From: Baffinella frigidus | Taxonomy: Eukaryota; Cryptophyceae; Cryptomonadales; Baffinellaceae | NCBI GenBank assembly: GCA_026770585.1 | Contig: MU646303.1 | Span: 2,080,154 to 2,124,956, forward strand | Reading direction: 5' to 3' | DNA length: 44,803 bases | Part shown: positions 29,801 to 37,956 of the stretch, piece after piece | Layout: the number at the start of each line of letters is the position of its first letter | How positions within the stretch are numbered: the first letter of the stretch is position 1 | Program-made: the position numbers and the translations under genes | Notes under the pieces: model-generated | Told to the model about the DNA's origin: nothing | Database searches by the model: none | The model's input: only the letters and a program-made list of their open reading frames with translations

Positions 29801-32652
29801 GCTGCGTGCGGTCACCCCCACACCCTACACCCTGCACCCCAAACCCTCAATTCTCCACCCCCCACCCTAAACCCTAAAACCGACACCCCAAACCATAAAC
29901 CCCAAACCCTAAACCCTAAACCCTAAACCCTAAACCCTATACCCTATACCCTGAACCCCCTACCCTGAACTCTGAACCCTAAACCCCTAACCCTAAACCC
30001 CAAACCCTAAACCCCAAACCCTGAACCCTGCACCCTGCACCCTAAACACCACACCCTGAACTTCAAACCCTGACCACTCCCGTCGTCACTTGGCCAGGTT
30101 GCGTACAGTGTTTTGTCCCTGTAAGCTGTGTACCCTTTGGCCGGGCTGGCCACCCCCAGCTGTTCCACCTCGGGACTCCTTTCCGCTCCCCACGTTAGTG
30201 TCCGCCGCCTTCCCGCCACCCGGGTCTTGTATCGGTGAGCCTATTCTGTAGCTATGGCGGCTTTCGACCTTTTACGGACAGGTGTTTGGTCGTTGGAACG
30301 ACAGTGTGCCCCCCCCAAGTGGTGTCCACAGGCCGCTCTCGAGTGGCACATTTTTTTTTAAAAGCCCATGTCCAGATCTGGACATGAGTTCAGGTACAAG
30401 TTTTTACAATCCTCAGACTGTTCCCATCCCGCTCGAGAGCGGTGTAGGGTTTGAACCCTCAACCCTCAACCCTGATCCCTTATCCCTCAACCCTGAACCC
30501 TCAACCCTGAACCCTAACCGCAGGGGTCGTTCTCTGCGGTTCTGGAGGAGTACGCGGAGGGGCTTCTGTTCTACCGTTTCCTCAAGGACGGCTTGGTCCT
30601 CCCGATGGAAGACCTCCAGCCGTGCAACGCCCAGGTGTGCCCCCACCCCGCCTCCGCGCCTCCTGAAACCCGAAACCCGAAATCCGCGCCCTCACCCTAC
30701 TTTTGCACACGTCCTGTCTGTTGTTGCCCGCCTCCGCGCCTTCTGATGCTCGCCACCGTTTCCCCTCTCGACTCTCCGATCTCAAGAAACCCGACACTCT
30801 CCGTTCGCCTGAAACCCGAAACCCAAAACCCTAACACCACACCTAAATCCCCAATCCCCGCAACTCCACTCCCCACACCCTAAACCGCAACCCCCCAATG
30901 CTCAACTCCCCAGACGAAACCCTGGGGCGCACTGACCAGCACTTACACCCCACGTGGCGCACGATTCGACCCTGAACCCTAAACCCAAACCCCCAAACCC
31001 CCAACCCCCCACCCGAAACCCTCAACCCTCAACCCTGGCGCAGGAGTACCTGGGGGGGGTGCTGGACCTGACAGGGGAGGTATGCCGATGGGCCGTGGCC
31101 CAGGCTACCAAGCGCGAGACCGCCAAGGTCTGCCTCTTCCCACCAACCCTCACGGGAGGGAGCAAATCGTCGATGTTGAGACTTGAGGCTTTCCCGAACA
31201 GACCTACTGAATTCTCCCGTGCGGGCTGTTCGGGTAGATCTCAGGTCTGCCTGCTCACCGCCCAGGGGTGGACCACCTTATTCCGGCGTCAATTTAATTA
31301 CGTCCGTAGGGTGATACCGTATGCAGCATGGTATTGTACTTTTCGGGTCAGCGCGGATTTTCTCGAGGTCGGGTCGGGGTGTCGGGAAATGAAAATCTCG
31401 ATAATTGGTGCGTCCATCTAAAGTTTTATTCTCGCTTATGCATTGATATGATGACAAGATGCACCCCCCACCCATAATATGTCACAAGTGCTAGAGCCCT
31501 TTTTCGATTTTTTCGATTTTTCCCGACTCCCCGACCCCGACCCAAAATCCGCGCTGACCCGAAAAGTACAAGAGGGTGATACTTTATGCCGTGATTAGGT
31601 TGATGCCGGAAGTAGTTGGTCCACCTCAAGGGTTGCGCTCCCGTGCCGACGGAACGGGAGTGCGTGCGTGCGTCAAGGACCCGCGCGGCCTCCTGGCTCG
31701 CGCGTCCCAGGCTGCGAGTGCGGGTGTCTCCGAGTCCTGAATTGTGGTTTCTCCATCTGGGACGACCAGTCGTGTGAGCCCGGAAATTGATTTTGCAGGG
31801 TTGTGACTACCACATTATGAAGGATGCGCCACAACCTTGGTACTGCACCACAGGGCGGGAATACGTACTGGATGACAGGTAGGAGGATGACGGAGGGCGG
31901 TCGGCTGACAGAAGGAAGGGGGGTAGGTGCAAAGGCGGTCTCAGAAGGCTCCAGAAGGATTTACGATCCCCATTTAGCACCTGCGTCATCGAAAGTTCAT
32001 TTTTTGGACTGCCTTTCGAATAAATGGACAGATCATTATACAGGGATCGTAAATCCGCCTGGACCCTCACACCCTGGACCTTGAACCAGGTGGAGCAGGC
32101 GCGGGAGATGGTGGAGGCGGTGCTGGGATCGACGACTTCCCTCTCGGGCCTTCCCGGCAACGTCTACAAGAAGCTCAACGTGCCACCCGGCCCTAACCCC
32201 TAAACGCTAAACGCTAAACCAAAAACCGTGAACCCTCTCGGGCTTTCCCGGCGACTTCTACAACAAGCGCAACGTGCCTTCTCCAACCCGCGTGATCACA
32301 CGCTGGAAGCAAACCAAATCGTGATCCAGACAGTATCTCTTCTTTCACCGTTGTGGCTTCCCTTTTCGCCCAGAGGGCACGTGTGGTGGCGGGAGGTGTT
32401 GGAGGCGTGGCACAGCCCTACACCCTAAATCCTAAAACCTAACCCCTAAACCCCGAACCCTAAACCCTAAATCCTTCACCCTAAACCCTAAACCCTGCAC
32501 CTTGCACCCTAAACCCTGAACCGTAAACCGTCAACCAGGGGGTGGAGGCGACGCTGAAGAAGCTGGACACGATCGCGTACGAGCTGTCTCTGACGCGCAA
32601 GTCGGGCGCGGCCACGGCCGACGCCCCCGAGCCTGCCGCCAACGCCGAATGA
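24795..32652 (+). CDS. TSN-TSNAX: Translin-TRAX tandem protein (both C3PO subunits in one chain)
   Basis: Exons 24795-25121 (ATG at 24795), 25593-25673, 26614-26742, 26937-26981, 27464-27509, 27908-27987, 28494-28643, 29340-29438, 29763-29810, 30524-30634, 31044-31127, 32090-32179 and 32539-32652 (TGA): about 467 residues, all junctions in phase. The first six exons form a translin unit: FHLHRGEMD, FGAFKGANEAYVKAQ, GVIGFAQELQRYAL, FDFRNGPLRVKYDSVKY. The last seven form a TRAX unit: YQLHRGNLD, GSFSAVLEEYAEG, GVLDLTGEVCR, LKKLDTIAYELSL. Translin and TRAX assemble as C3PO, an endoribonuclease acting on small RNAs and tRNA fragments. The catalytic Glu-x-x-Glu and Asp-x-x-x-Glu are present in the TRAX half and largely lost in the translin half, as in the separate proteins. 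NKRAR near the start resembles a nuclear signal. Alternative: two adjacent genes, with translin stopping at 28017 and TRAX starting at an ATG near 28590. Confidence 0.85.
25275..25440 (-). repeat. CCCTAAA-type intron filler
   Basis: Degenerate CCCTAAA and ACCATAAA repeats in translin intron 1; C-rich on the coding strand. Confidence 0.8.
25749..26210. mobile_element. AT-rich element with imperfect inverted ends
   Basis: Begins GGGAACATGTTTAATTTCAA and ends with a diverged inverse (TTTAAATCAAACATGTCCCC), spanning about 460 bp of AT-rich DNA in translin intron 2. No ORF. The reading across this intron needs no missing exon. Confidence 0.65.
26386..26600 (-). repeat. CCCTAAA intron filler
   Basis: Near-perfect CCCTAAA heptamers running almost to the acceptor of exon 26614-26742. 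Confidence 0.85.
27542..27660. mobile_element. Hairpin element, family E
   Basis: Ends TGGACGACCTAATTCCGGCG and CGCCGGAATGTGGTCGTCCA, with a CCCTACCGTATTG / CATACGG centre. In the intron between exons 27464-27509 and 27908-27987. A longer relative is at 31267. Confidence 0.8.
28617..29040 (+). repeat. Exon 7 donor edge present three times
   Basis: CAGCGCGAGGACGTCATCAA followed by a GT donor occurs at the true exon end (about 28620-28643). Near copies lie at about 28746 (GAGGAGGTCATCAAGCAGGT) and 29010 (GACGTCATCAAGAAGGTATG), the first and last followed by a family A hairpin. Confidence 0.8.
28658..28740. mobile_element. Family A element, right arm truncated
   Basis: CGCTCATAACAAG and a CCCTAGGACCCTACAGTAGG core are present. 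The distal arm stops at the G run and continues directly into the second copy of the exon edge. Confidence 0.65.
29051..29169. mobile_element. Hairpin element, family A
   Basis: Left CAGGGGCACCCCGCTCATAA, right TTATGAGCGAGGTACCCCTG. Intron 7 of translin-TRAX, just before the second assembly gap. Confidence 0.75.
29213..29323. other. Assembly gap (111 N)
   Basis: Unsequenced stretch in the intron before exon 29340-29438. The exon phases on both sides agree, so no coding sequence need be missing. Confidence 0.95.
29715..30060 (-). repeat. CCCTAAA intron filler
   Basis: CCCTAAA and CCCTGAA heptamers on both sides of the 48-bp exon 29763-29810. The acceptor lies directly in the repeat (CCTAAATCTAG). 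Confidence 0.85.
30440..31040 (-). repeat. CCCTAAA/CCCTCAA intron filler around exon 10
   Basis: Filler before exon 30524-30634 and again from about 30660 to the acceptor of exon 31044 (CCCTCAACCCTGGCGCAG). Confidence 0.8.
31267..31626. mobile_element. Long hairpin element, family E
   Basis: About 360 bp. The left end GGTGGACCACCTTATTCCGG and an inner GTACTTTTCGGGTCAGCGCG are mirrored by CGCGCTGACCCGAAAAGTAC and an inverse end near 31626. Arms are about 120 bp. It lies in the intron after exon 31044-31127. Confidence 0.8.
32141..32278 (+). repeat. Exon 12 donor edge duplicated
   Basis: TCTCGGGCCTTCCCGGCAAC and the following CTCAACGTGCC at the end of exon 32090-32179 recur in decayed form at 32235-32278 (TCTCGGGCTTTCCCGGCGAC), about 95 bp into the intron. 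Confidence 0.8.
32415..32537 (-). repeat. CCCTAAA intron filler
   Basis: Runs to the acceptor of the last translin-TRAX exon, which reads CCGTCAACCAG. Confidence 0.8.
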
Positions 32653-33065
32653 GCGAGACAGGACGACACCGCTGCACGAGAGAGAGAGAGAGAGACCGCT
32701 GGATGAGCGAGAGAGCGTACACGCGTTCTCCCAGGGGGAAACCGGGAGCGGGGGACGCGGGGCTGGGCGACGCGCTCAATGAGCGATAACGCTTCTGGAA
32801 AAAATCGATACGTAAACGTTCCCGTCCTGGGTTTCAGTCTTTCTCTCTCTCAGAGCGCCCCGAGTGGCCATGCAAGAAGGCGATCACAGACATTCTCGTA
32901 GTCAGCTCACGATGCCCCGACTTTTTCCTATGCGCTCTGGTGTGTGTTGGGCGCGTGGCACCGGCGAGAGTATAAATTCTGTTCATCCACGACACACCAG
33001 CACTCAGCACATGTACATACGCACGTCCTCCTCTCCTTCGAAATCCCCGCCCTGCGCGTCCTCCT

Positions 33066-33188
33066 AAAGCGGCGTGCAGAGAAGTAGGCCGCCGCAATAA
33101 TGAAAAAATGGCCAACGTGCACTTTTGAAAACGTCCACTTTTACATTTTTTTCATTTTTTTCGGCGGCAAACTTCTCTGCACACCGCT
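33066..33188. mobile_element. Inverted-repeat element between convergent genes
   Basis: GCGGCGTGCAGAGAAGT...GCCGCCG at the left faces CGGCGGCAAACTTCTCTGCA at the right. It ends at the mannosyltransferase stop codon and may form a 3' hairpin for that gene. It occupies part of the 536-bp region between the two convergent genes. Confidence 0.65.
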
Positions 33189-36100
33189 CTACCATTGCAG
33201 CGACCCGCGCGTGACGTACACCTTGTGGCTGTACGGAATGGTGTCGAAGAGCTTGACGCCTCCCTGCTCCCCAGGCACAGCGTCAGACCTCAGTCGCGGG
33301 GTCTGAGGCGCACACAACACACACACCGGAACGCCAACACAGGCGACCCAGCACCGCGGAATGGCACGCACTCCTCCCGGGTTTTGGGCTTAGGATGTGG
33401 GGTTTAGGATTCAAGGTTCAGGGCTGAGGGCTGAGGGTTTAGGGTTTAGGATGTGAGGTGGCTCACTTTCGGGGCGTGAAGAGCGACGCCCAACAGGCGA
33501 ATCGGCGCATCCCCCCAGCGGTAGTAGTAGAAGCCGCCCTCTTTGTCGAGGTGGCGGAAGTAGGCCTGGTAGGCCTCCGAGCGGAAGAAGGGAAGGTGTC
33601 CAATCTCGAAGTTCGTGTAGAAGTACGTCCTGCGTGTTGGTCAGGTTATGGACCCCACTCTGGCAAAATCAGCGTCAACGACTTTGTCACCTGCTGGACC
33701 ATCGGTCTCCTTCCTCACAAGAGTTACTCGCGAATCCGTGATCCGTGATTCGTTGACTGAGAGGTTGCTCCCCTGTGTGGGATCGTCACATTTTCTCCAC
33801 CCGCTAGAGGCAGCTTTACAGGGGTTAACCGCAAGTAAGGACACGCACTGCCCGTAGGGAGGTCCTGTGCTCCTAGGGACTAGCCCTACCGTAGGACCCT
33901 AGGGAGGTCCGTGTCCTTGTTCGCAAGTAACCCCTATAAGTCAAGGACCCTCTCTCGCTCGCACGCAGTCGCTAGGCCGGAAGCTGTTCAGTTCGCAAGT
34001 GGCCAGTCCCCAGCTCCCGTGAGCCGGCTCTCGAGGCGCTGTTTCAGGAGGGCTCGGGGCACGGGGGTCATGAGGCCGCGTAGGAAGTCCGTACAGGCTA
34101 CAGGTGTGGGTACATAATACCCTTAGTCCCAGCGCATTGTACGTCTGCTTCAACAACGCAACATTCTCAGTAAGTCCTTGTGACGAAGAGGGACTGAAAC
34201 GGATCCATCTAGACTGCAACATGGTGGTCTGGGACCACTGGCGCCCCTAGTGGCTCGCGCGGTCCCGCTCGGCTCGATGCCGCTCTGTAACACCCTGCAT
34301 TTTGAGATTTTGTCAATTCTATGGGTGCCCAATAAAGACCAAAAATGTCGAGTCAGATGGCGGGATTCTGCGAGAGGCTTCGGGGAGGAACCTGTCCCAT
34401 TCGCCCGTCGTGGGATCCACGAAGTGATCGAGCAGAGGTGTATTTGTCGAAGACAGCCCCGCCGCGGCCCGGTATGCCTGGGTGGCGTTCCACAATCCTG
34501 CGCCGGTGGGCGGTGGTGAGCCGATGCGCAGTGCCATACATCCTCAAACACACGTGAGTCTTGCCATGACAGTTTTCTGCAGAATGCCACTGATACTCTG
34601 TATGATTTTTTTGACGAAAACGTAAAAAGTCACCACACTCCGAGCATGTCAACTTGAAAATAGTCGGCGAATCCGACCGAGGCGGAGCTAGGAGCAATGC
34701 GAGGCGGGGGGGGGAGAGGCTGCGAGGTTGATCCACTCAGCAGCGCCCGAGTTCTATCTTCCCCAGATTTCCGAGGATCATCTCAAGCCCCTTACCCTGA
34801 AATGAATTGCAACTTGAACCATAATCGTTAATATAGACATCAACAAAGGCCCCGGTGGCTGCTAAGTGGGCGTGCCGCGTGGTTGGAGAGGGGGGAGGGG
34901 TTCAGGGTGCACCTGTGGTGAGATAGTCGTCCTCTCTCCCGAGGCCCATGTAACCGTACACATACCCGCCCTTTGCCATGGCCAGAAACGGATCTTCCAA
35001 GATGTCTCCCAGGATGAACGAATCCGAGTCCAGCCTGCCGCCTCGCCCCCCGACTCAGAGAAGGCAGGGGTTGATCATAGAGAGAGACATCTTCATTGAA
35101 AACCAAGAGGTCCGGATCCGCTTTGTCAAAGCAAAAACCGAGGAGATTTTGGCGGACCGGTCTCGCGCCATGGTAGTTTGAGTTCCCTTTTCCAGGTAGC
35201 CTCCTATCTACCTTCCTAAAGGAATTGATCATAATGCGTAGTTTCAGAATGCGAGGTTCGTTTCATGGTACTGAATGAGTGTACGTGACCCGGCGAGACA
35301 CAGTTCCTGGACCTTTCCAAACACCAGTACACAATGCAAACATATCGACGTGTGCCTCTGAGAATCCCAGTTGTGATCTGGCGTGGTCAGTCTCATGGCA
35401 AACTGAAATCAGGATGCACAGACGAGAAGGCAGCTTACCGCCAGAACCAAGAGTACTCGTCCAGGAGAGGGTACGTGAACATGGTTCCGGAGAAGAATCT
35501 GCGATCAAATCCCAGGGGGGTCAGGATGAACATTGTGGTTCAGGAGGAACACTCGCTGCGTCAGGAACAATGTCAGCGCTCCGATTCAGGGTGTAGGGTG
35601 AAGGGTGTAGGGTGTGGGGTACAGGGATTGGGGTGTAGGGTGTAGGGTGTAGGGTGTAGGGTGTAGAGTCCGGGTCCAGGGTGCAGGGTGTAAAGATTGG
35701 GTTCAGGTTCCAGGGTTGAGCTCAAGGGGACGGACCTGCACATGTGGCGGTACCCAACAGTGGCGTGCCCCCCGATGATCTTGGGCACGTTGTTAAGGTC
35801 GACGTGGTCGGGCGGGAACAGGAAGCCTCTGTCCAGCCTGTGGAACCGCAGGTTCGCGTGCATCCTGCCATTCCAGCCATTCACAATTTATTTGGAGCTG
35901 TATACGTGCAAGCCATGGGGGCAATATTGAACATACACATCGGCAGCCAAACGTGAAAGTCGGAGGACAGGACGCCCTCCTCTGCGCATAAATTGATGTG
36001 ATGAACATGTCAAGTGCAGAGAAGTGTACCTCGCCGGTGGTCTCTCAGAGAACACGTGGGGGTCGCAGGCACGTCAGCGTGCGTGATTCGAAGTGGGGGT

Positions 36101-37521
36101 ACACACACGAACCGTGACATGTTGGGGATTGGGTGTGAACCACCTGAGCTTGCGTGATTCCAACAGGGGAGGGGGTACACGCACGACACGTGGGGTGGAT
36201 GGGGGTTGGCCGTGTTGGGGAGTGGTGGGGGGTGGGAGCGAACCTCCTGAGGCGCTCCATCTGCTCGGGTTTCAGGCCTTCGTGAAACACCACCACCTGC
36301 GTGCCAATGCGCGAGTCAGCTAACAAAATTAGCGATAGCGAATTCGGAAAGAAAGTTTATTCGGCTTATGATAAAGTAGCAAACCTTGGAAATGCTATTG
36401 CAAAAGAAGCCCCTGAGATTGAGAAAACTTTCAACACTATGGGTCTTAAAACTAAAACTATGTAATTTTTTTAATGTTCCTTTATACTAATATGGACAGC
36501 AACATTTTTTTTGGAAAAGATAATCCCATACGGGAACAATACAAACAAAAATCAGGTATTTACGTCTTAGAACAACCAGTAATTAAATACAATGGCGCAA
36601 GATGTTTTAAAGTAGGTATGGCAGAAGCATCAACCAAGGGTTTAAGTGGCAGGATAGCAAATTATAGAACCGCATATGGACCCGCTCCCTTTCTTATTCA
36701 TTTGCTATGGGAAATACCAAAAGTTGTAGGAGGTATTAGCAGGTTGTATTACAATGTAGAACAACACATACACGCAATTTTAAGACTTAATTCAAGGGCT
36801 GTTCAAGGAACGAATGAATGGTTTGTAGATTTGAATTTTATTATATCAATCATTCAAGAGGTAAAAAGAATTATAAATAAATCATTATCTGTTAAAATGC
36901 GTTCGTGAATGTGGCTGCACACCTAAAGCCCAAGCAGATGGAGCGCTTGCATGTGGCTGCACGCCTGCACACCACCACTGGGTGGTGGTGTTTCATGAAA
37001 CACCACCACCTGCTTGCCAATGCGCGAGTCAGTGCTCAACTCCGGAAACGATCCAGAATATTACTTTCTGGCCACGAAAATTACACCGCAGATGCTTGAC
37101 TATTACTAGGAAGACCTGGTGTAGCGGGAAAGAGCCCGGGCGCACCAAGTCGGCGAGCCCAGATCGATACAGACCCTATACTTCAGGGCGGTTTGGCGTC
37201 AAAGTGTGTTGCGCTGTGCAGGTAGCGGCAGCGCGGCAGAAGGCTCTCTAGCTTTGCCCGAGTAAAATCGGGCGCGTCAGAAAATACATTGAGACGCGTA
37301 CATGGATTTAATGTGTACTGGATCCCCTGTTATGAAACGAATATTAACGTGCCCAGATTCACTCGGTCAGAGCTAGGCTCTCTCTAGTCTTCTGGAGGAG
37401 TGGGTTTCTGGGGGAGTACGGGGTACGGCCAGCGGCGGAGGAAGTGGCGAGAGAGGGACGCGAAGGAGTCGAGGAGGTCGAGGTAGTGCTCTTTTTTCCG
37501 TCCGATGAGATATGTGATCAC
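33189..37521 (-). CDS. GT15 alpha-1,2-mannosyltransferase (KRE2/KTR type), N-terminus not found
   Basis: Minus-strand exons 37521-37420, 36296-36244, 35864-35736, 35498-35439, 35034-34913, 34497-34392, 33629-33467 and 33263-33189 (TAG). All seven junctions are phase-compatible, giving about 269 residues. Family marks in order: HYLDLLDSF, RRWPYPVVVFHEG across a splice, GYRHMCRFFSG across a splice, PLLDEYSWFWR, DPF, NFEIGHLPFFRS, GGFYYYRWGDAPIR, and a C-terminal LFDTIPYSHKVY. GT15 enzymes are type II Golgi membrane proteins that add alpha-1,2-mannose from GDP-mannose to glycans. Here the usual WRVEPD reads WRLDSD. No signal-anchor exon was seen upstream of 37521, where only about 430 bp separate it from the next gene's end. 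Introns carry a family B hairpin (33817) and a virus-like insert (36321-36907). Confidence 0.85.
33383..33455 (+). repeat. TTTAGGG intron filler
   Basis: Filler in the last mannosyltransferase intron, G-rich on the plus strand as for other minus-strand genes. Confidence 0.75.
33817..33936. mobile_element. Hairpin element, family B
   Basis: TACAGGGGTTAACCGCAAGT at the left, GCAAGTAACCCCTATA at the right, with AAGGACACGC mirrored by CCGTGTCCTT. Within a mannosyltransferase intron. Confidence 0.75.
35588..35720 (+). repeat. GGGTGTA intron filler
   Basis: TGTAGGG and GGTGCAGGG variants in the intron between exons 35864-35736 and 35498-35439. Confidence 0.75.
36321..36465 (+). pseudogene. C-terminal fragment of a virus-like protein
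   Basis: An open frame enters at the insert edge and ends at TAA 36463-36465, about 47 codons, Lys-rich, ending GLKTKTM. No start codon belongs to it. The family is not recognisable from so short a piece. It precedes the GIY-type ORF by 8 bp in the same orientation, which suggests that both came from one compact genome. Confidence 0.45.
36321..36907 (+). mobile_element. Virus-like AT-rich insert in a mannosyltransferase intron
   Basis: About 590 bp of strongly AT-rich DNA with codon use unlike anything else in the window. It holds the 3' end of one ORF and a complete second ORF on the same strand, 8 bp apart, as in compact viral genomes. The left edge is 24 bp upstream of the acceptor of exon 36296-36244. 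Host sequence on the left (36282-36319) recurs on the right (36994-37032) with about two mismatches, and an inverted piece of the host exon lies at about 36924-36952. Confidence 0.7.
36474..36908 (+). CDS. GIY-YIG / T5orf172-like nuclease-domain ORF
   Basis: 144 codons, ATG at 36474 (an in-frame ATG at 36492 is an alternative), TGA at 36906. Order of marks: SGIYVLEQ, then YNGARCFKVGMAE, then GRIANYRTAYG, then YNVEQHIHAILR, then NEWFVDL. This is the layout of the T5orf172/MUG113 branch of GIY-YIG-like domains (GIY...KVG...R..Y...E..H...EWF), common in large DNA viruses and their parasites. AT-rich, without introns and intact, so perhaps recently acquired; expression is unknown. It reads opposite to the host gene. 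Confidence 0.6.
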   Translation: MFLYTNMDSNIFFGKDNPIREQYKQKSGIYVLEQPVIKYNGARCFKVGMAEASTKGLSGRIANYRTAYGPAPFLIHLLWEIPKVVGGISRLYYNVEQHIHAILRLNSRAVQGTNEWFVDLNFIISIIQEVKRIINKSLSVKMRS

Positions 37522-37956
37522 CTGTCGCACGCATCGGTGGCAAATGTGCACATCGGTCAGCTCACCAGCCTCCTGCCCTCGGGCATCAGGGCAGCCTCCT
37601 ACCCTGAGCCCTAGCAAGACAACGTGTTTCTTGCTTCAGCCCTGGTCCTACGAGCCCTACCTCTTGTCCCCAACCCCGTATGCTAGTTAACCTGCACCGA
37701 CAAACATTTCCTGGCAGTCCCGCCGGTCGTCAGCCCGCCGCATCAGCACCCAAAACAAGACCCCTGCGTGAGTCCTACCGTAGTCAATGCCATATGCTAC
37801 ACGCGAACGGGGTGCGGGGGGCCTCATCACCGCCTTCTCGATAAAATGGGACGGTGGAGACGGCATCGAGGCGGAGGAGACTGGGAGCGAGGGGAGGGGG
37901 GGAGGGGCTCACTGCGCCCTCGACCATGTCCTCCCCACCCTTCCTTGCCTCCACAG

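Noticed and set aside
31799-31880. Extra TRAX exon after an acceptor at 31798
   Set aside because: Joining 31127 straight to 32090 gives a gap-free match to TRAX; the candidate would add unrelated residues.
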